Assembly (NCBI GenBank): GCA_029224185.1 | Contig: CM055196.1 | Span: 310,001-374,000 of the forward strand | Direction of reading: 5' to 3' | From: Karalla daura | Lineage: Eukaryota > Chordata > Actinopteri > Chaetodontiformes > Leiognathidae | Length of the DNA: 64,000 nucleotides | The notes under the pieces: model-generated | Seen by the model: the letters and a program-made list of their open reading frames with translations, nothing else | Database searches by the model: none | What the model was told of the DNA's origin: nothing | Shown here: piece by piece, positions 24,801 to 37,237 of the stretch | Layout of the letters: each line of letters starts with the position of its first letter | Position numbering within the stretch: position 1 is the first letter of the stretch | Program-made: the position numbers and the translations under genes

Positions 24801-27800
24801 AAGCCCCCATTCATTGTCCCACCACTGCAATCAATGTTAAACGTTACACTTCTCCTCGCGACTGTGGCCACAGTTCTCATAGTAAACACACCAAATCGCG
24901 TAAGGGCGTTCTGGAGACTCTCTGCTACGGCGTGACAGTGAGCTCATATTCCAGATAGGTGAAAGCGCAGTCTCCATAGAGCCAAATATTTATCACTTGG
25001 CCAATATGGCTTTTCCCCGGAAGAATGAATGGGAGAAACAGAACTCCACAAACAAACATTCGCAACGTTGCCATACTTTGACTTTGAAACTTCCTTTTCT
25101 TTTCAACAATTGAAGAAGCTTGTGGTGTTTTTGTGTAGCGAGTTGCACGCTGATAGGTTGTATGGTTTTACAGCAGCACCGCTTCTCGACGACCATGTGC
25201 TCAGGAACCTGCTCCAATGTCTCCTCTGCTGACATGGTAATACAAAGTGATGAGGCGTCCAGCTGCAATACACCCCAGCAGATGGCACAGGCCCTGGGAG
25301 ACTCGCAGAGTGGGACAGGACCCCCTCAGCATTGGGCATGTCCAATCTCTTCTGAGCACCGGGCCGACATGCAGGATCGCTGAAATATCAGCTCTCGTTT
25401 TGGTCTTTTCACGTTGCTCCCAGCCACACCCTAAGCAGCAGAAAAATTCTTTTTTCCAGTTTTGTAGGAACATTGGTGCTCTCTCATGCGGGGCAGGCCA
25501 TAAACCCGTGCGCCTTGTGAAATTTAAACGACGAGCCTCATCGTAGGCCCAGTGCAGCCTTTTCTCTCCATAAGCCCCCATTCATTGTCCCACCACTGCT
25601 ATCAATGTTAAACGTTACACTTCTCCTCGCGACTGTGGCCACAGTTCGCATAGTACACACACCAAATCGTGTCATGGCGTTCTGGAGACTCTCCCCTACG
25701 GCGTGACAGTGAGCTCATATTCCAGATAGGTGAAAGCGCAGTCTCCATAGAGCCAAATGTTTATCACTTGGCCAATTTGGCTTTTCCCCATAAGAATGAA
25801 TGGGAGAAACAGAACTCCACAAACAAACATTCGCAACGTTGCCATACTTTGACTTTGAAACTTCCTTTTCTTTTCAACAATTGAAGAAGCTTGTGGTGTG
25901 TTTGTGTAGCGAGTTGCACGCTGATAGGTTGTATGGTTTTTTAGCAGCACCTCTTCTCGACGACCATGTGCTCAGGAACCTGCTCCAATGTCTCCTCTGC
26001 TGACATGGTAATACAAAGTGATGAGGCGTCCAGCTTCAATGCACCCCAGCAGATGGCACAGGCCCTGGGAGACTCCCAGAGTGGGAAAGGACCCCCTCAG
26101 CATTGGGCATGTCCAATCTCTTCTGAGCACCGGGCCGACATGCGGGATCGCTGAAAAATCAGCTCTCGTTTCGCTCTTTTCACGCTGCTCCCAGCCACAC
26201 CCTAAGCAGCAGACAAATTCTTTTTTCCAGTTTTGTAGGAACATTGGTGCTCTCTCATGCGGGGCAGGCCATAAACCCGTGCACCTTGTGAAATTTAAAC
26301 AACGAGCCTCATCGTTGGCCCAGTGCAGCCTTTTCTCTCCATAAGCCCCCATTCATTGTCCCACCACTGCCATCAATGTTAAACGTTACACTTCTCCTCG
26401 CGACTGTGGCCACAGTTCTCATAGTCCACACACCAAATCGCGTCAGGGCGTTCTGGAGACTCTCCGCTACGGCGTGACAGTTAGCTCATATTCCAGATAG
26501 GTGAAAGCGCAGTCTCCATAGAGCCAAATGTTTATCACTTGGCCAATTTGGCTTTTCCCCGGAAGAATGAATGGGAGAAACAGAACTCCACAAACAAACA
26601 TTCGCAACGTTGCCATACTTTGACTTTGAAACTTCCTTTTCTTTTTAAAAATCGAAGAAGCTTGTGGTGTGTTTGTGTAGCGAGTTGCACGCTGATAGGT
26701 TGTATGGTTTTTCAGCAGCACCTCTTCTCGACGACCATGTGGTCAGGTACCTGCTCCAATGTCTCCTCTGCTGACATGGCAATACAAAGTGATGAGGCGT
26801 CCAGCTTCAATGCACCCCAGCAGATGGCACAGGCCCTGGGAGTCTCCCAGAGTGGGAAAGGACCCCCTCAGCATTGGGCATGTCCAATCTCTTCTGAGCA
26901 CCGGGCCAACATGCGGGATCGCTGAAAAATCAGCTCTCGTTTCGCTCTTTTCACGCTGCTCCCAGCCACACCCTAAGCAGCAGAAAAATTCTTTTTTCCA
27001 GTTTTGTAGGAACATTGGTGCTCTCTCATGCGGGGCAGGCCATAAACCCGTGCGCCTTGTGAAATTTAAACGACGAGCCTCATCGTAGGCCCAGTGCAGC
27101 CTTTTCTCTCCATAAGCCCCCATTCATTTTCCCACCACTGCTATCAATGTTAAACGTTACACTTCTCCTCGCGACTGTGGCCACAGTTCGCATAGTACAC
27201 ACACCAAATCGTGTCATGGCGTTCTGGAGACTCTCCCCTACGGCGTGACAGTGAGCTCATATTCCAGATAGGTGAAAGCGCAGTCTCCATAGAGCCAAAT
27301 GTTTATCACTTGGCCAATTTGGCTTTTCCCCGGAAGAATGAATGGGAGAAACAGAACTCCACAAACAAACATTCGCAACGTTGCCATACTTTGACTTTGA
27401 AACTTCCTTTTCTTTTTAAAAATCGAAGAAGCTTGTGGTGTGTTTGTGTAGCGAGTTGCACGCTGATAGGTTGTATGGTTTTTCAGCAGCACCTCTTCTC
27501 GACGACCATGTGGTCGGGTACCTGCTCCAATGTCTCCTCTGCTGACATGGCAATACAAAGTGATGAGGCGTCCAGCTTCAATGCACCCCAGCAGATGGCA
27601 CAGGCCCTGGGAGTCTCCCAGAGTGGGAAAGGACCCCCTCAGCATTGGGCATGTCCAATCTCTTCTGAGCACCGGGCCAACATGCGGGATCGCTGAAAAA
27701 TCAGCTCTCGTTTCGCTCTTTTCACGTTGCTCCCAGCCACACCCTAAGCAGCAGACAAATTCTTTTTTCCAGTTTTGTAGGAACATTGGTGCTCCCTCAT

Positions 27801-30800
27801 GCGGGGCAGGCCATAAACCCGTGCACCTTGTGAAATTTAAATGACGAGCCTCATCGTAGGCCCAGTGCAGCCTTTTCTCTCCATAAGCCCCCATTCATTG
27901 TCCCACCACTGCTATCAATGTTAAACGTTACACTTCTCCTCGCTACTGTGGCCACAGTTCGCATAGTACACACACCAAATCGTGTCATGGTGTTCTGGAG
28001 ACTCTCCCCTACGGCGTGACAGTGAGCTCATCTTCCAGATAGGTGAAAGCGCAGTCTCCATAGAGCCAAATGTTTATCACTTGGCCAATTTGGCTTTTCC
28101 CCATAAGAATGAATGGGAGAAACAGAACTCCACAAACAAACATTCGCAACGTTGCCATACTTTGACTTTGAAACTTAATTTTCTTTTCAACAATTGAAGA
28201 AGCTTGTGGTGTGTTTGTGTAGCGAGTTGCACGCTGATAGGTTGTATGGTTTTTCAGCAGCACCTCTTCTCGACGACCATGTGCTCAGGTACCTGCTCCA
28301 ATGTCTCCTCTGCTGACATGGTAATACAAAGTGATGAGGCGTCCAGCTTCAATGCACCCCAGCAGATGGCACAGGCCCTGGGAGACTCCCAGAGTGGGAA
28401 AGGACCCCCTCAGCATTGGGCATGTCCAATCTCTTCTTAGCACCGGGCCGACATGCGGGATCGTTGAAAAATCAGCTCTCGTTTTGCTCTTTTCACGCTG
28501 CTCCCAGCCACACCCTAAGCTGCAGAAAAATTCTTTTTTACAGTTTTGTAGGAACATTGGTGCTCTCTCATGCGGGGCAGGCCATAAACCCGTGCGCCTT
28601 GTGAAATTTAAACGACGAGCCTCATCGTAGGCCCAGTGCAGCCTTTTCTCTCCATAAGCCCCCATTCATTGTCCCACCACTGCTATCAATGTTAAACGTT
28701 ACACTTCTCCTCGCGACTGTGGCCACAGTTCTCATAGTCCACACACCAAATCGCGTCAGGGCGTTCTGGAGACTCTCCGCTACGGCGTGACAGTTAGCTC
28801 ATATTCCAGATAGGTGAAAGCGCAGTCTCCATAGAGCCAAATGTTTATCACTTGGCCAATTTGGCTTTTCCCCGGAAGAATGAATGGGAGAAACAGAACT
28901 CCACAAACAAACATTCACAACGTTGCCATACTTTGACTTTGAAACTTCCTTTTCATTTTAAAAATCGAAGAAGCTTGTGGTGTGTTTGTGTAGCGAGTTG
29001 CACGCTGATAGGTTGTATGGTTTTTCAGCAGCACCTCTTCTCGACGACCATGTGGTCAGGTACCTGCTCCAATGTCTCCTCTGCTGACATGGTAATACAA
29101 AGTGATGAGGCGTCCAGCTTCAATGCACCCCAGCAGATGGCACAGGCCCTGGGAGTCTCCCAGAGTGGGAAAGGACCCCCTCAGCATTGGGCATGTCCAA
29201 TCTCTTCTGAGCACCGGGCCGACATGCGGGATCGCTGAAAAATCAGCTCTCGTTTCGCTCTTTTCACGCTGCTCCCAGCCACACCCTAAGCAGCAGACAA
29301 ATTCTTTTTTCCAGTTTTGTAGGAACATTGGTGCTCTCTCATGCGGGGCAGGCCATAAACCCGTGCGCCTTGTGAAATTTAAACGACGAGCCTCATCGTT
29401 GGCCCAGTGCAGCCTTTTCTCTCCATAAGCCCCCATTCATTGTCCCACCACTGCAATCAATGTTAAACGTTACACTTCTCCTCGCGACTGTGGCCACAGT
29501 TCTCATAGTAAACACACCAAATCGCGTAAGGGCGTTCTGGAGACTCTCTGCTACGGCGTGACAGTGAGCTCATATTCCAGATAGGTGAAAGCGCAGTCTC
29601 CATAGAGCCAAATATTTATCACTTGGCCAATATGGCTTTTCCCCGGAAGAATGAATGGGAGAAACAGAACTCCACAAACAAACATTCGCAACGTTGCCAT
29701 ACTTTGACTTTGAAACTTCCTTTTCTTTTCAACAATTGAAGAAGCTTGTGGTGTTTTTGTGTAGCGAGTTGCACGCTGATAGGTTGTATGGTTTTACAGC
29801 AGCACCGCTTCTCGACGACCATGTGCTCAGGAACCTGCTCCAATGTCTCCTCTGCTGACATGGTAATACAAAGTGATGAGGCGTCCAGCTGCAATACACC
29901 CCAGCAGATGGCACAGGCCCTGGGAGACTCGCAGAGTGGGACAGGACCCCCTCAGCATTGGGCATGTCCAATCTCTTCTGAGCACCGGGCCGACATGCAG
30001 GATCGCTGAAATATCAGCTCTCGTTTTGGTCTTTTCACGTTGCTCCCAGCCACACCCTAAGCAGCAGAAAAATTCTTTTTTACAGTTTTGTAGGAACATT
30101 GGTGCTCTCTCATGCGGGGCAGGCCATAAACCCGTGCGCCTTGTGAAATTTAAACGACGAGCCTCATCGTAGGCCCAGTGCAGCCTTTTCTCTCCATAAG
30201 CCCCCATTCATTGTCCCACCACTGCTATCAATGTTAAACGTTACACTTCTCCTCGCGACTGTGGCCACAGTTCGCATAGTACACACACCAAATCGTGTCA
30301 TGGCGTTCTGGAGACTCTCCCCTACGGCGTGACAGTGAGCTCATATTCCAGATAGGTGAAAGCGCAGTCTCCATAGAGCCAAATGTTTATCACTTGGCCA
30401 ATTTGGCTTTTCCCCATAAGAATGAATGGGAGAAACAGAACTCCACAAACAAACATTCGCAACGTTGCCATACTTTGACTTTGAAACTTCCTTTTCTTTT
30501 CAACAATTGAAGAAGCTTGTGGTGTGTTTGTGTAGCGAGTTGCACGCTGATAGGTTGTATGGTTTTTTAGCAGCACCTCTTCTCGACGACCATGTGCTCA
30601 GGAACCTGCTCCAATGTCTCCTCTGCTGACATGGTAATACAAAGTGATGAGGCGTCCAGCTTCAATGCACCCCAGCAGATGGCACAGGCCCTGGGAGACT
30701 CCCAGAGTGGGAAAGGACCCCCTCAGCATTGGGCATGTCCAATCTCTTCTGAGCACCGGGCCGACATGCGGGATCGCTGAAAAATCAGCTCTCGTTTCGC

Positions 30801-31072
30801 TCTTTTCACGCTGCTCCCAGCCACACCCTAAGCAGCAGACAAATTCTTTTTTCCAGTTTTGTAGGAACATTGGTGCTCTCTCATGCGGGGCAGGCCATAA
30901 ACCCGTGCACCTTGTGAAATTTAAACGACGAGCCTCATCGTTGGCCCAGTGCAGCCTTTTCTCTCCATAAGCCCCCATTCATTGTCCCACCACTGCCATC
31001 AATGTTAAACGTTACACTTCTCCTCGCGACTGTGGCCACAGTTCTCATAGTCCACACACCAAATCGCGTCAG

Positions 31073-31843
31073 GGCGTTCTGGAGACTCTCCGCTACGGCG
31101 TGACAGTTAGCTCATATTCCAGATAGGTGAAAGCGCAGTCTCCATAGAGCCAAATGTTTATCACTTGGCCAATTTGGCTTTTCCCCGGAAGAATGAATGG
31201 GAGAAACAGAACTCCACAAACAAACATTCGCAACGTTGCCATACTTTGACTTTGAAACTTCCTTTTCTTTTTAAAAATCGAAGAAGCTTGTGGTGTGTTT
31301 GTGTAGCGAGTTGCACGCTGATAGGTTGTATGGTTTTTCAGCAGCACCTCTTCTCGACGACCATGTGGTCAGGTACCTGCTCCAATGTCTCCTCTGCTGA
31401 CATGGCAATACAAAGTGATGAGGCGTCCAGCTTCAATGCACCCCAGCAGATGGCACAGGCCCTGGGAGTCTCCCAGAGTGGGAAAGGACCCCCTCAGCAT
31501 TGGGCATGTCCAATCTCTTCTGAGCACCGGGCCAACATGCGGGATCGCTGAAAAATCAGCTCTCGTTTCGCTCTTTTCACGTTGCTCCCAGCCACACCCT
31601 AAGCAGCAGACAAATTCTTTTTTCCAGTTTTGTAGGAACATTGGTGCTCCCTCATGCGGGGCAGGCCATAAACCCGTGCACCTTGTGAAATTTAAATGAC
31701 GAGCCTCATCGTAGGCCCAGTGCAGCCTTTTCTCTCCATAAGCCCCCATTCATTGTCCCACCACTGCTATCAATGTTAAACGTTACACTTCTCCTCGCTA
31801 CTGTGGCCACAGTTCGCATAGTACACACACCAAATCGTGTCAT
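31073..31843 (+). repeat. Hybrid unit (front of 26447-type, back of 27218-type)
   Basis: Front markers match 26447: CTCTCCGCTACGG, ACAGTTAGCTC and TGGTCAGGTACC. Back markers match 27218: CACGTTGCTCCC, AGACAAATTC, GGTGCTCCCTC, GTGCACCTTG and AAATGACGAG. The switch lies between about 31371 and 31582. The exchange deletes exactly one unit and turns the 6-unit HOR into the 5-unit HOR. Confidence 0.78.
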
Positions 31844-33382
31844 GGTGTTCTGGAGACTCTCCCCTACGGCGTGACAGTGAGCTCATCTTCCAGATAGGTG
31901 AAAGCGCAGTCTCCATAGAGCCAAATGTTTATCACTTGGCCAATTTGGCTTTTCCCCATAAGAATGAATGGGAGAAACAGAACTCCACAAACAAACATTC
32001 GCAACGTTGCCATACTTTGACTTTGAAACTTAATTTTCTTTTCAACAATTGAAGAAGCTTGTGGTGTGTTTGTGTAGCGAGTTGCACGCTGATAGGTTGT
32101 ATGGTTTTTCAGCAGCACCTCTTCTCGACGACCATGTGCTCAGGTACCTGCTCCAATGTCTCCTCTGCTGACATGGTAATACAAAGTGATGAGGCGTCCA
32201 GCTTCAATGCACCCCAGCAGATGGCACAGGCCCTGGGAGACTCCCAGAGTGGGAAAGGACCCCCTCAGCATTGGGCATGTCCAATCTCTTCTTAGCACCG
32301 GGCCGACATGCGGGATCGTTGAAAAATCAGCTCTCGTTTTGCTCTTTTCACGCTGCTCCCAGCCACACCCTAAGCTGCAGAAAAATTCTTTTTTACAGTT
32401 TTGTAGGAACATTGGTGCTCTCTCATGCGGGGCAGGCCATAAACCCGTGCGCCTTGTGAAATTTAAACGACGAGCCTCATCGTAGGCCCAGTGCAGCCTT
32501 TTCTCTCCATAAGCCCCCATTCATTGTCCCACCACTGCTATCAATGTTAAACGTTACACTTCTCCTCGCGACTGTGGCCACAGTTCTCATAGTCCACACA
32601 CCAAATCGCGTCAGGGCGTTCTGGAGACTCTCCGCTACGGCGTGACAGTTAGCTCATATTCCAGATAGGTGAAAGCGCAGTCTCCATAGAGCCAAATGTT
32701 TATCACTTGGCCAATTTGGCTTTTCCCCGGAAGAATGAATGGGAGAAACAGAACTCCACAAACAAACATTCACGTTGCCATACTTTGACTTTGAAACTTC
32801 CTTTTCATTTTAAAAATCGAAGAAGCTTGTGGTGTGTTTGTGTAGCGAGTTGCACGCTGATAGGTTGTATGGTTTTTCAGCAGCACCTCTTCTCGACGAC
32901 CATGTGGTCAGGTACCTGCTCCAATGTCTCCTCTGCTGACATGGTAATACAAAGTGATGAGGCGTCCAGCTTCAATGCACCCCAGCAGATGGCACAGGCC
33001 CTGGGAGTCTCCCAGAGTGGGAAAGGACCCCCTCAGCATTGGGCATGTCCAATCTCTTCTGAGCACCGGGCCGACATGCGGGATCGCTGAAAAATCAGCT
33101 CTCGTTTCGCTCTTTTCACGCTGCTCCCAGCCACACCCTAAGCAGCAGACAAATTCTTTTTTCCAGTTTTGTAGGAACATTGGTGCTCTCTCATGCGGGG
33201 CAGGCCATAAACCCGTGCGCCTTGTGAAATTTAAATGACGAGCCTCATCGTTGGCCCAGTGCAGCCTTTTCTCTCCATAAGCCCCCATTCATTGTCCCAC
33301 CACTGCAATCAATGTTAAACGTTACACTTCTCCTCGCGACTGTGGCCACAGTTCTCATAGTAAACACACCAAATCGCGTAAG

Positions 33383-34153
33383 GGCGTTCTGGAGACTCTC
33401 TGCTACGGCGTGACAGTGAGCTCATATTCCAGATAGGTGAAAGCGCAGTCTCCATAGAGCCAAATGTTTATCACTTGGCCAATTTGGCTTTTCCCCATAA
33501 GAATGAATGGGAGAAACAGAACTCCACAAACAAACATTCGCAACGTTGCCATACTTTGACTTTGAAACTTCATTTTCTTTTCAACAATTGAAGAAGCTTG
33601 TGGTGTGTTTGTGTAGCGAGTTGCACGCTGATAGGTTGTATGGTTTTTCAGCAGCACCTCTTCTCGACGACCATGTGCTCAGGTACCTGCTCCAATGTCT
33701 CCTCTGCTGACATGGTAATACAAAGTGATGAGGCGTCCAGCTTCAATGCACCCCAGCAGATGGCACAGGCCCTGGGAGACTCCCAGAGTGGGAAAGGACC
33801 CCCTCAGCATTGGGCATGTCCAATCTCTTCTGAGCACCGGGCCGACATGCGGGATCGCTGAAAAATCAGCTCTCGTTTCGCTCTTTTCACGCTGCTCCCA
33901 GCCACACCCTAAGCAGCAGACAAATTCTTTTTTCCAGTTTTGTAGGAACATTGGTGCTCTCTCATGCGGGGCAGGCCATAAACCCGTGCACCTTGTGAAA
34001 TTTAAACGACGAGCCTCATCGTTGGCCCAGTGCAGCCTTTTCTCTCCATAAGCCCCCATTCATTGTCCCACCACTGCCATCAATGTTAAACGTTACACTT
34101 CTCCTCGCGACTGTGGCCACAGTTCTCATAGTCCACACACCAAATCGCGTCAG
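33383..34153 (+). repeat. Hybrid unit marking the 5-to-4 unit contraction
   Basis: It begins like the unit at 29531 (CTCTCTGCTACGG after GCGTAAGGGCG) and ends like the unit at 30302 (GTGCACCTTG, CATCGTTGGCC, then GTCCACAC). Its middle, with ACTTCATTTTC, CAACAATTG and CAGGTACCTG, resembles the unit at 41864 more than either parent. At least two exchange or conversion events are therefore needed. The net effect is the loss of one unit relative to the 5-unit copy. Confidence 0.6.
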
Positions 34154-37100
34154 GGCGTTCTGGAGACTCTCCGCTACGGCGTGACAGTTAGCTCATATTC
34201 CAGATAGGTGAAAGCGCAGTCTCCATAGAGCCAAATGTTTATCACTTGGCCAATTTGGCTTTTCCCCGGAAGAATGAATGGGAGAAACAGAACTCCACAA
34301 ACAAACATTCGCAACGTTGCCATACTTTGACTTTGAAACTTCCTTTTCTTTTTAAAAATCGAAGAAGCTTGTGGTGTGTTTGTGTAGCGAGTTGCACGCT
34401 GATAGGTTGTATGGTTTTTCAGCAGCACCTCTTCTCGACGACCATGTGGTCAGGTACCTGCTCCAATGTCTCCTCTGCTGACATGGCAATACAAAGTGAT
34501 GAGGCGTCCAGCTTCAATGCACCCCAGCAGATGGCACAGGCCCTGGGAGTCTCCCAGAGTGGGAAAGGACCCCCTCAGCATTGGGCATGTCCAATCTCTT
34601 CTGAGCACCGGGCCAACATGCGGGATCGCTGAAAAATCAGCTCTCGTTTCGCTCTTTTCACGTTGCTCCCAGCCACACCCTAAGCAGCAGACAAATTCTT
34701 TTTTCCAGTTTTGTAGGAACATTGGTGCTCCCTCATGCGGGGCAGGCCATAAACCCGTGCACCTTGTGAAATTTAAATGACGAGCCTCATCGTAGGCCCA
34801 GTGCAGCCTTTTCTCTCCATAAGCCCCCATTCATTGTCCCACCACTGCTATCAATGTTAAACGTTACACTTCTCCTCGCTACTGTGGCCACAGTTCGCAT
34901 AGTACACACACCAAATCGTGTCATGGTGTTCTGGAGACTCTCCCCTACGGCGTGACAGTGAGCTCATCTTCCAGATAGGTGAAAGCGCAGTCTCCATAGA
35001 GCCAAATGTTTATCACTTGGCCAATTTGGCTTTTCCCCATAAGAATGAATGGGAGAAACAGAACTCCACAAACAAACATTCGCAACGTTGCCATACTTTG
35101 ACTTTGAAACTTAATTTTCTTTTCAACAATTGAAGAAGCTTGTGGTGTGTTTGTGTAGCGAGTTGCACGCTGATAGGTTGTATGGTTTTTCAGCAGCACC
35201 TCTTCTCGACGACCATGTGCTCAGGTACCTGCTCCAATGTCTCCTCTGCTGACATGGTAATACAAAGTGATGAGGCGTCCAGCTTCAATGCACCCCAGCA
35301 GATGGCACAGGCCCTGGGAGACTCCCAGAGTGGGAAAGGACCCCCTCAGCATTGGGCATGTCCAATCTCTTCTTAGCACCGGGCCGACATGCGGGATCGT
35401 TGAAAAATCAGCTCTCGTTTTGCTCTTTTCACGCTGCTCCCAGCCACACCCTAAGCTGCAGAAAAATTCTTTTTTACAGTTTTGTAGGAACATTGGTGCT
35501 CTCTCATGCGGGGCAGGCCATAAACCCGTGCGCCTTGTGAAATTTAAACGACGAGCCTCATCGTAGGCCCAGTGCAGCCTTTTCTCTCCATAAGCCCCCA
35601 TTCATTGTCCCACCACTGCTATCAATGTTAAACGTTACACTTCTCCTCGCGACTGTGGCCACAGTTCTCATAGTCCACACACCAAATCGCGTCAGGGCGT
35701 TCTGGAGACTCTCCGCTACGGCGTGACAGTTAGCTCATATTCCAGATAGGTGAAAGCGCAGTCTCCATAGAGCCAAATGTTTATCACTTGGCCAATTTGG
35801 CTTTTCCCCGGAAGAATGAATGGGAGAAACAGAACTCCACAAACAAACATTCACAACGTTGCCATACTTTGACTTTGAAACTTCCTTTTCATTTTAAAAA
35901 TCGAAGAAGCTTGTGGTGTGTTTGTGTAGCGAGTTGCACGCTGATAGGTTGTATGGTTTTTCAGCAGCACCTCTTCTCGACGACCATGTGGTCAGGTACC
36001 TGCTCCAATGTCTCCTCTGCTGACATGGTAATACAAAGTGATGAGGCGTCCAGCTTCAATGCACCCCAGCAGATGGCACAGGCCCTGGGAGTCTCCCAGA
36101 GTGGGAAAGGACCCCCTCAGCATTGGGCATGTCCAATCTCTTCTGAGCACCGGGCCGACATGCGGGATCGCTGAAAAATCAGCTCTCGTTTCGCTCTTTT
36201 CACGCTGCTCCCAGCCACACCCTAAGCAGCAGACAAATTCTTTTTTCCAGTTTTGTAGGAACATTGGTGCTCTCTCATGCGGGGCAGGCCATAAACCCGT
36301 GCGCCTTGTGAAATTTAAACGACGAGCCTCATCGTTGGCCCAGTGCAGCCTTTTCTCTCCATAAGCCCCCATTCATTGTCCCACCACTGCAATCAATGTT
36401 AAACGTTACACTTCTCCTCGCGACTGTGGCCACAGTTCTCATAGTAAACACACCAAATCGCGTAAGGGCGTTCTGGAGACTCTCTGCTACGGCGTGACAG
36501 TGAGCTCATATTCCAGATAGGTGAAAGCGCAGTCTCCATAGAGCCAAATGTTTATCACTTGGCCAATTTGGCTTTTCCCCATAAGAATGAATGGGAGAAA
36601 CAGAACTCCACAAACAAACATTCGCAACGTTGCCATACTTTGACTTTGAAACTTCATTTTCTTTTCAACAATTGAAGAAGCTTGTGGTGTGTTTGTGTAG
36701 CGAGTTGCACGCTGATAGGTTGTATGGTTTTTCAGCAGCACCTCTTCTCGACGACCATGTGCTCAGGTACCTGCTCCAATGTCTCCTCTGCTGACATGGT
36801 AATACAAAGTGATGAGGCGTCCAGCTTCAATGCACCCCAGCAGATGGCACAGGCCCTGGGAGACTCCCAGAGTGGGAAAGGACCCCCTCAGCATTGGGCA
36901 TGTCCAATCTCTTCTTAGCACCGGGCCGACATGCGGGATCGTTGAAAAATCAGCTCTCGTTTTGCACTTTTCACGCTGCTCCCAGCCACACCCTAAGCAG
37001 CAGACAAATTCTTTTTTCCAGTTTTGTAGGAACATTGGTGCTCTCTCATGCGGGGCAGGCCATAAACCCGTGCACCTTGTGAAATTTAAACGACGAGCCT

Positions 37101-37237
37101 CATCGTAGGCCCAGTGCAGCCTTTTCTCTCCATAAGCCCCCATTCATTGTCCCACCACTGCTATCAATGTTAAACGTTACACTTCTCCTCGCGACTGTGG
37201 CCACAGTTCGCATAGTACACACACCAAATCGTGTCAT

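Larger units (their letters stand above)
24134..37237 (+). repeat. Core domain V: shrinking HOR copies of 6, 5, 4 and 2 units
   Basis: Units start at 24134, 24905, 25676, 26447, 27218, 27989 (six); 28760, 29531, 30302, 31073, 31844 (five); 32615, 33383, 34154, 34925 (four); 35696 and 36467 (two). Offsets between matching units fall from 4626 to 3855, then to 3081-3084 bp. Each copy begins with a unit carrying TTCATTTTAAAAATCG (24325, 28951, 32803, 35888). The 6-, 5- and 4-unit copies end with a unit carrying GTCATGGTGTTCTGG and ACTTAATTTTC (27989, 31844, 34925). The unit at 32615 has a private 3-bp deletion (CATTCACGTTGCC near 32768), so it is 768 bp. Confidence 0.87.
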
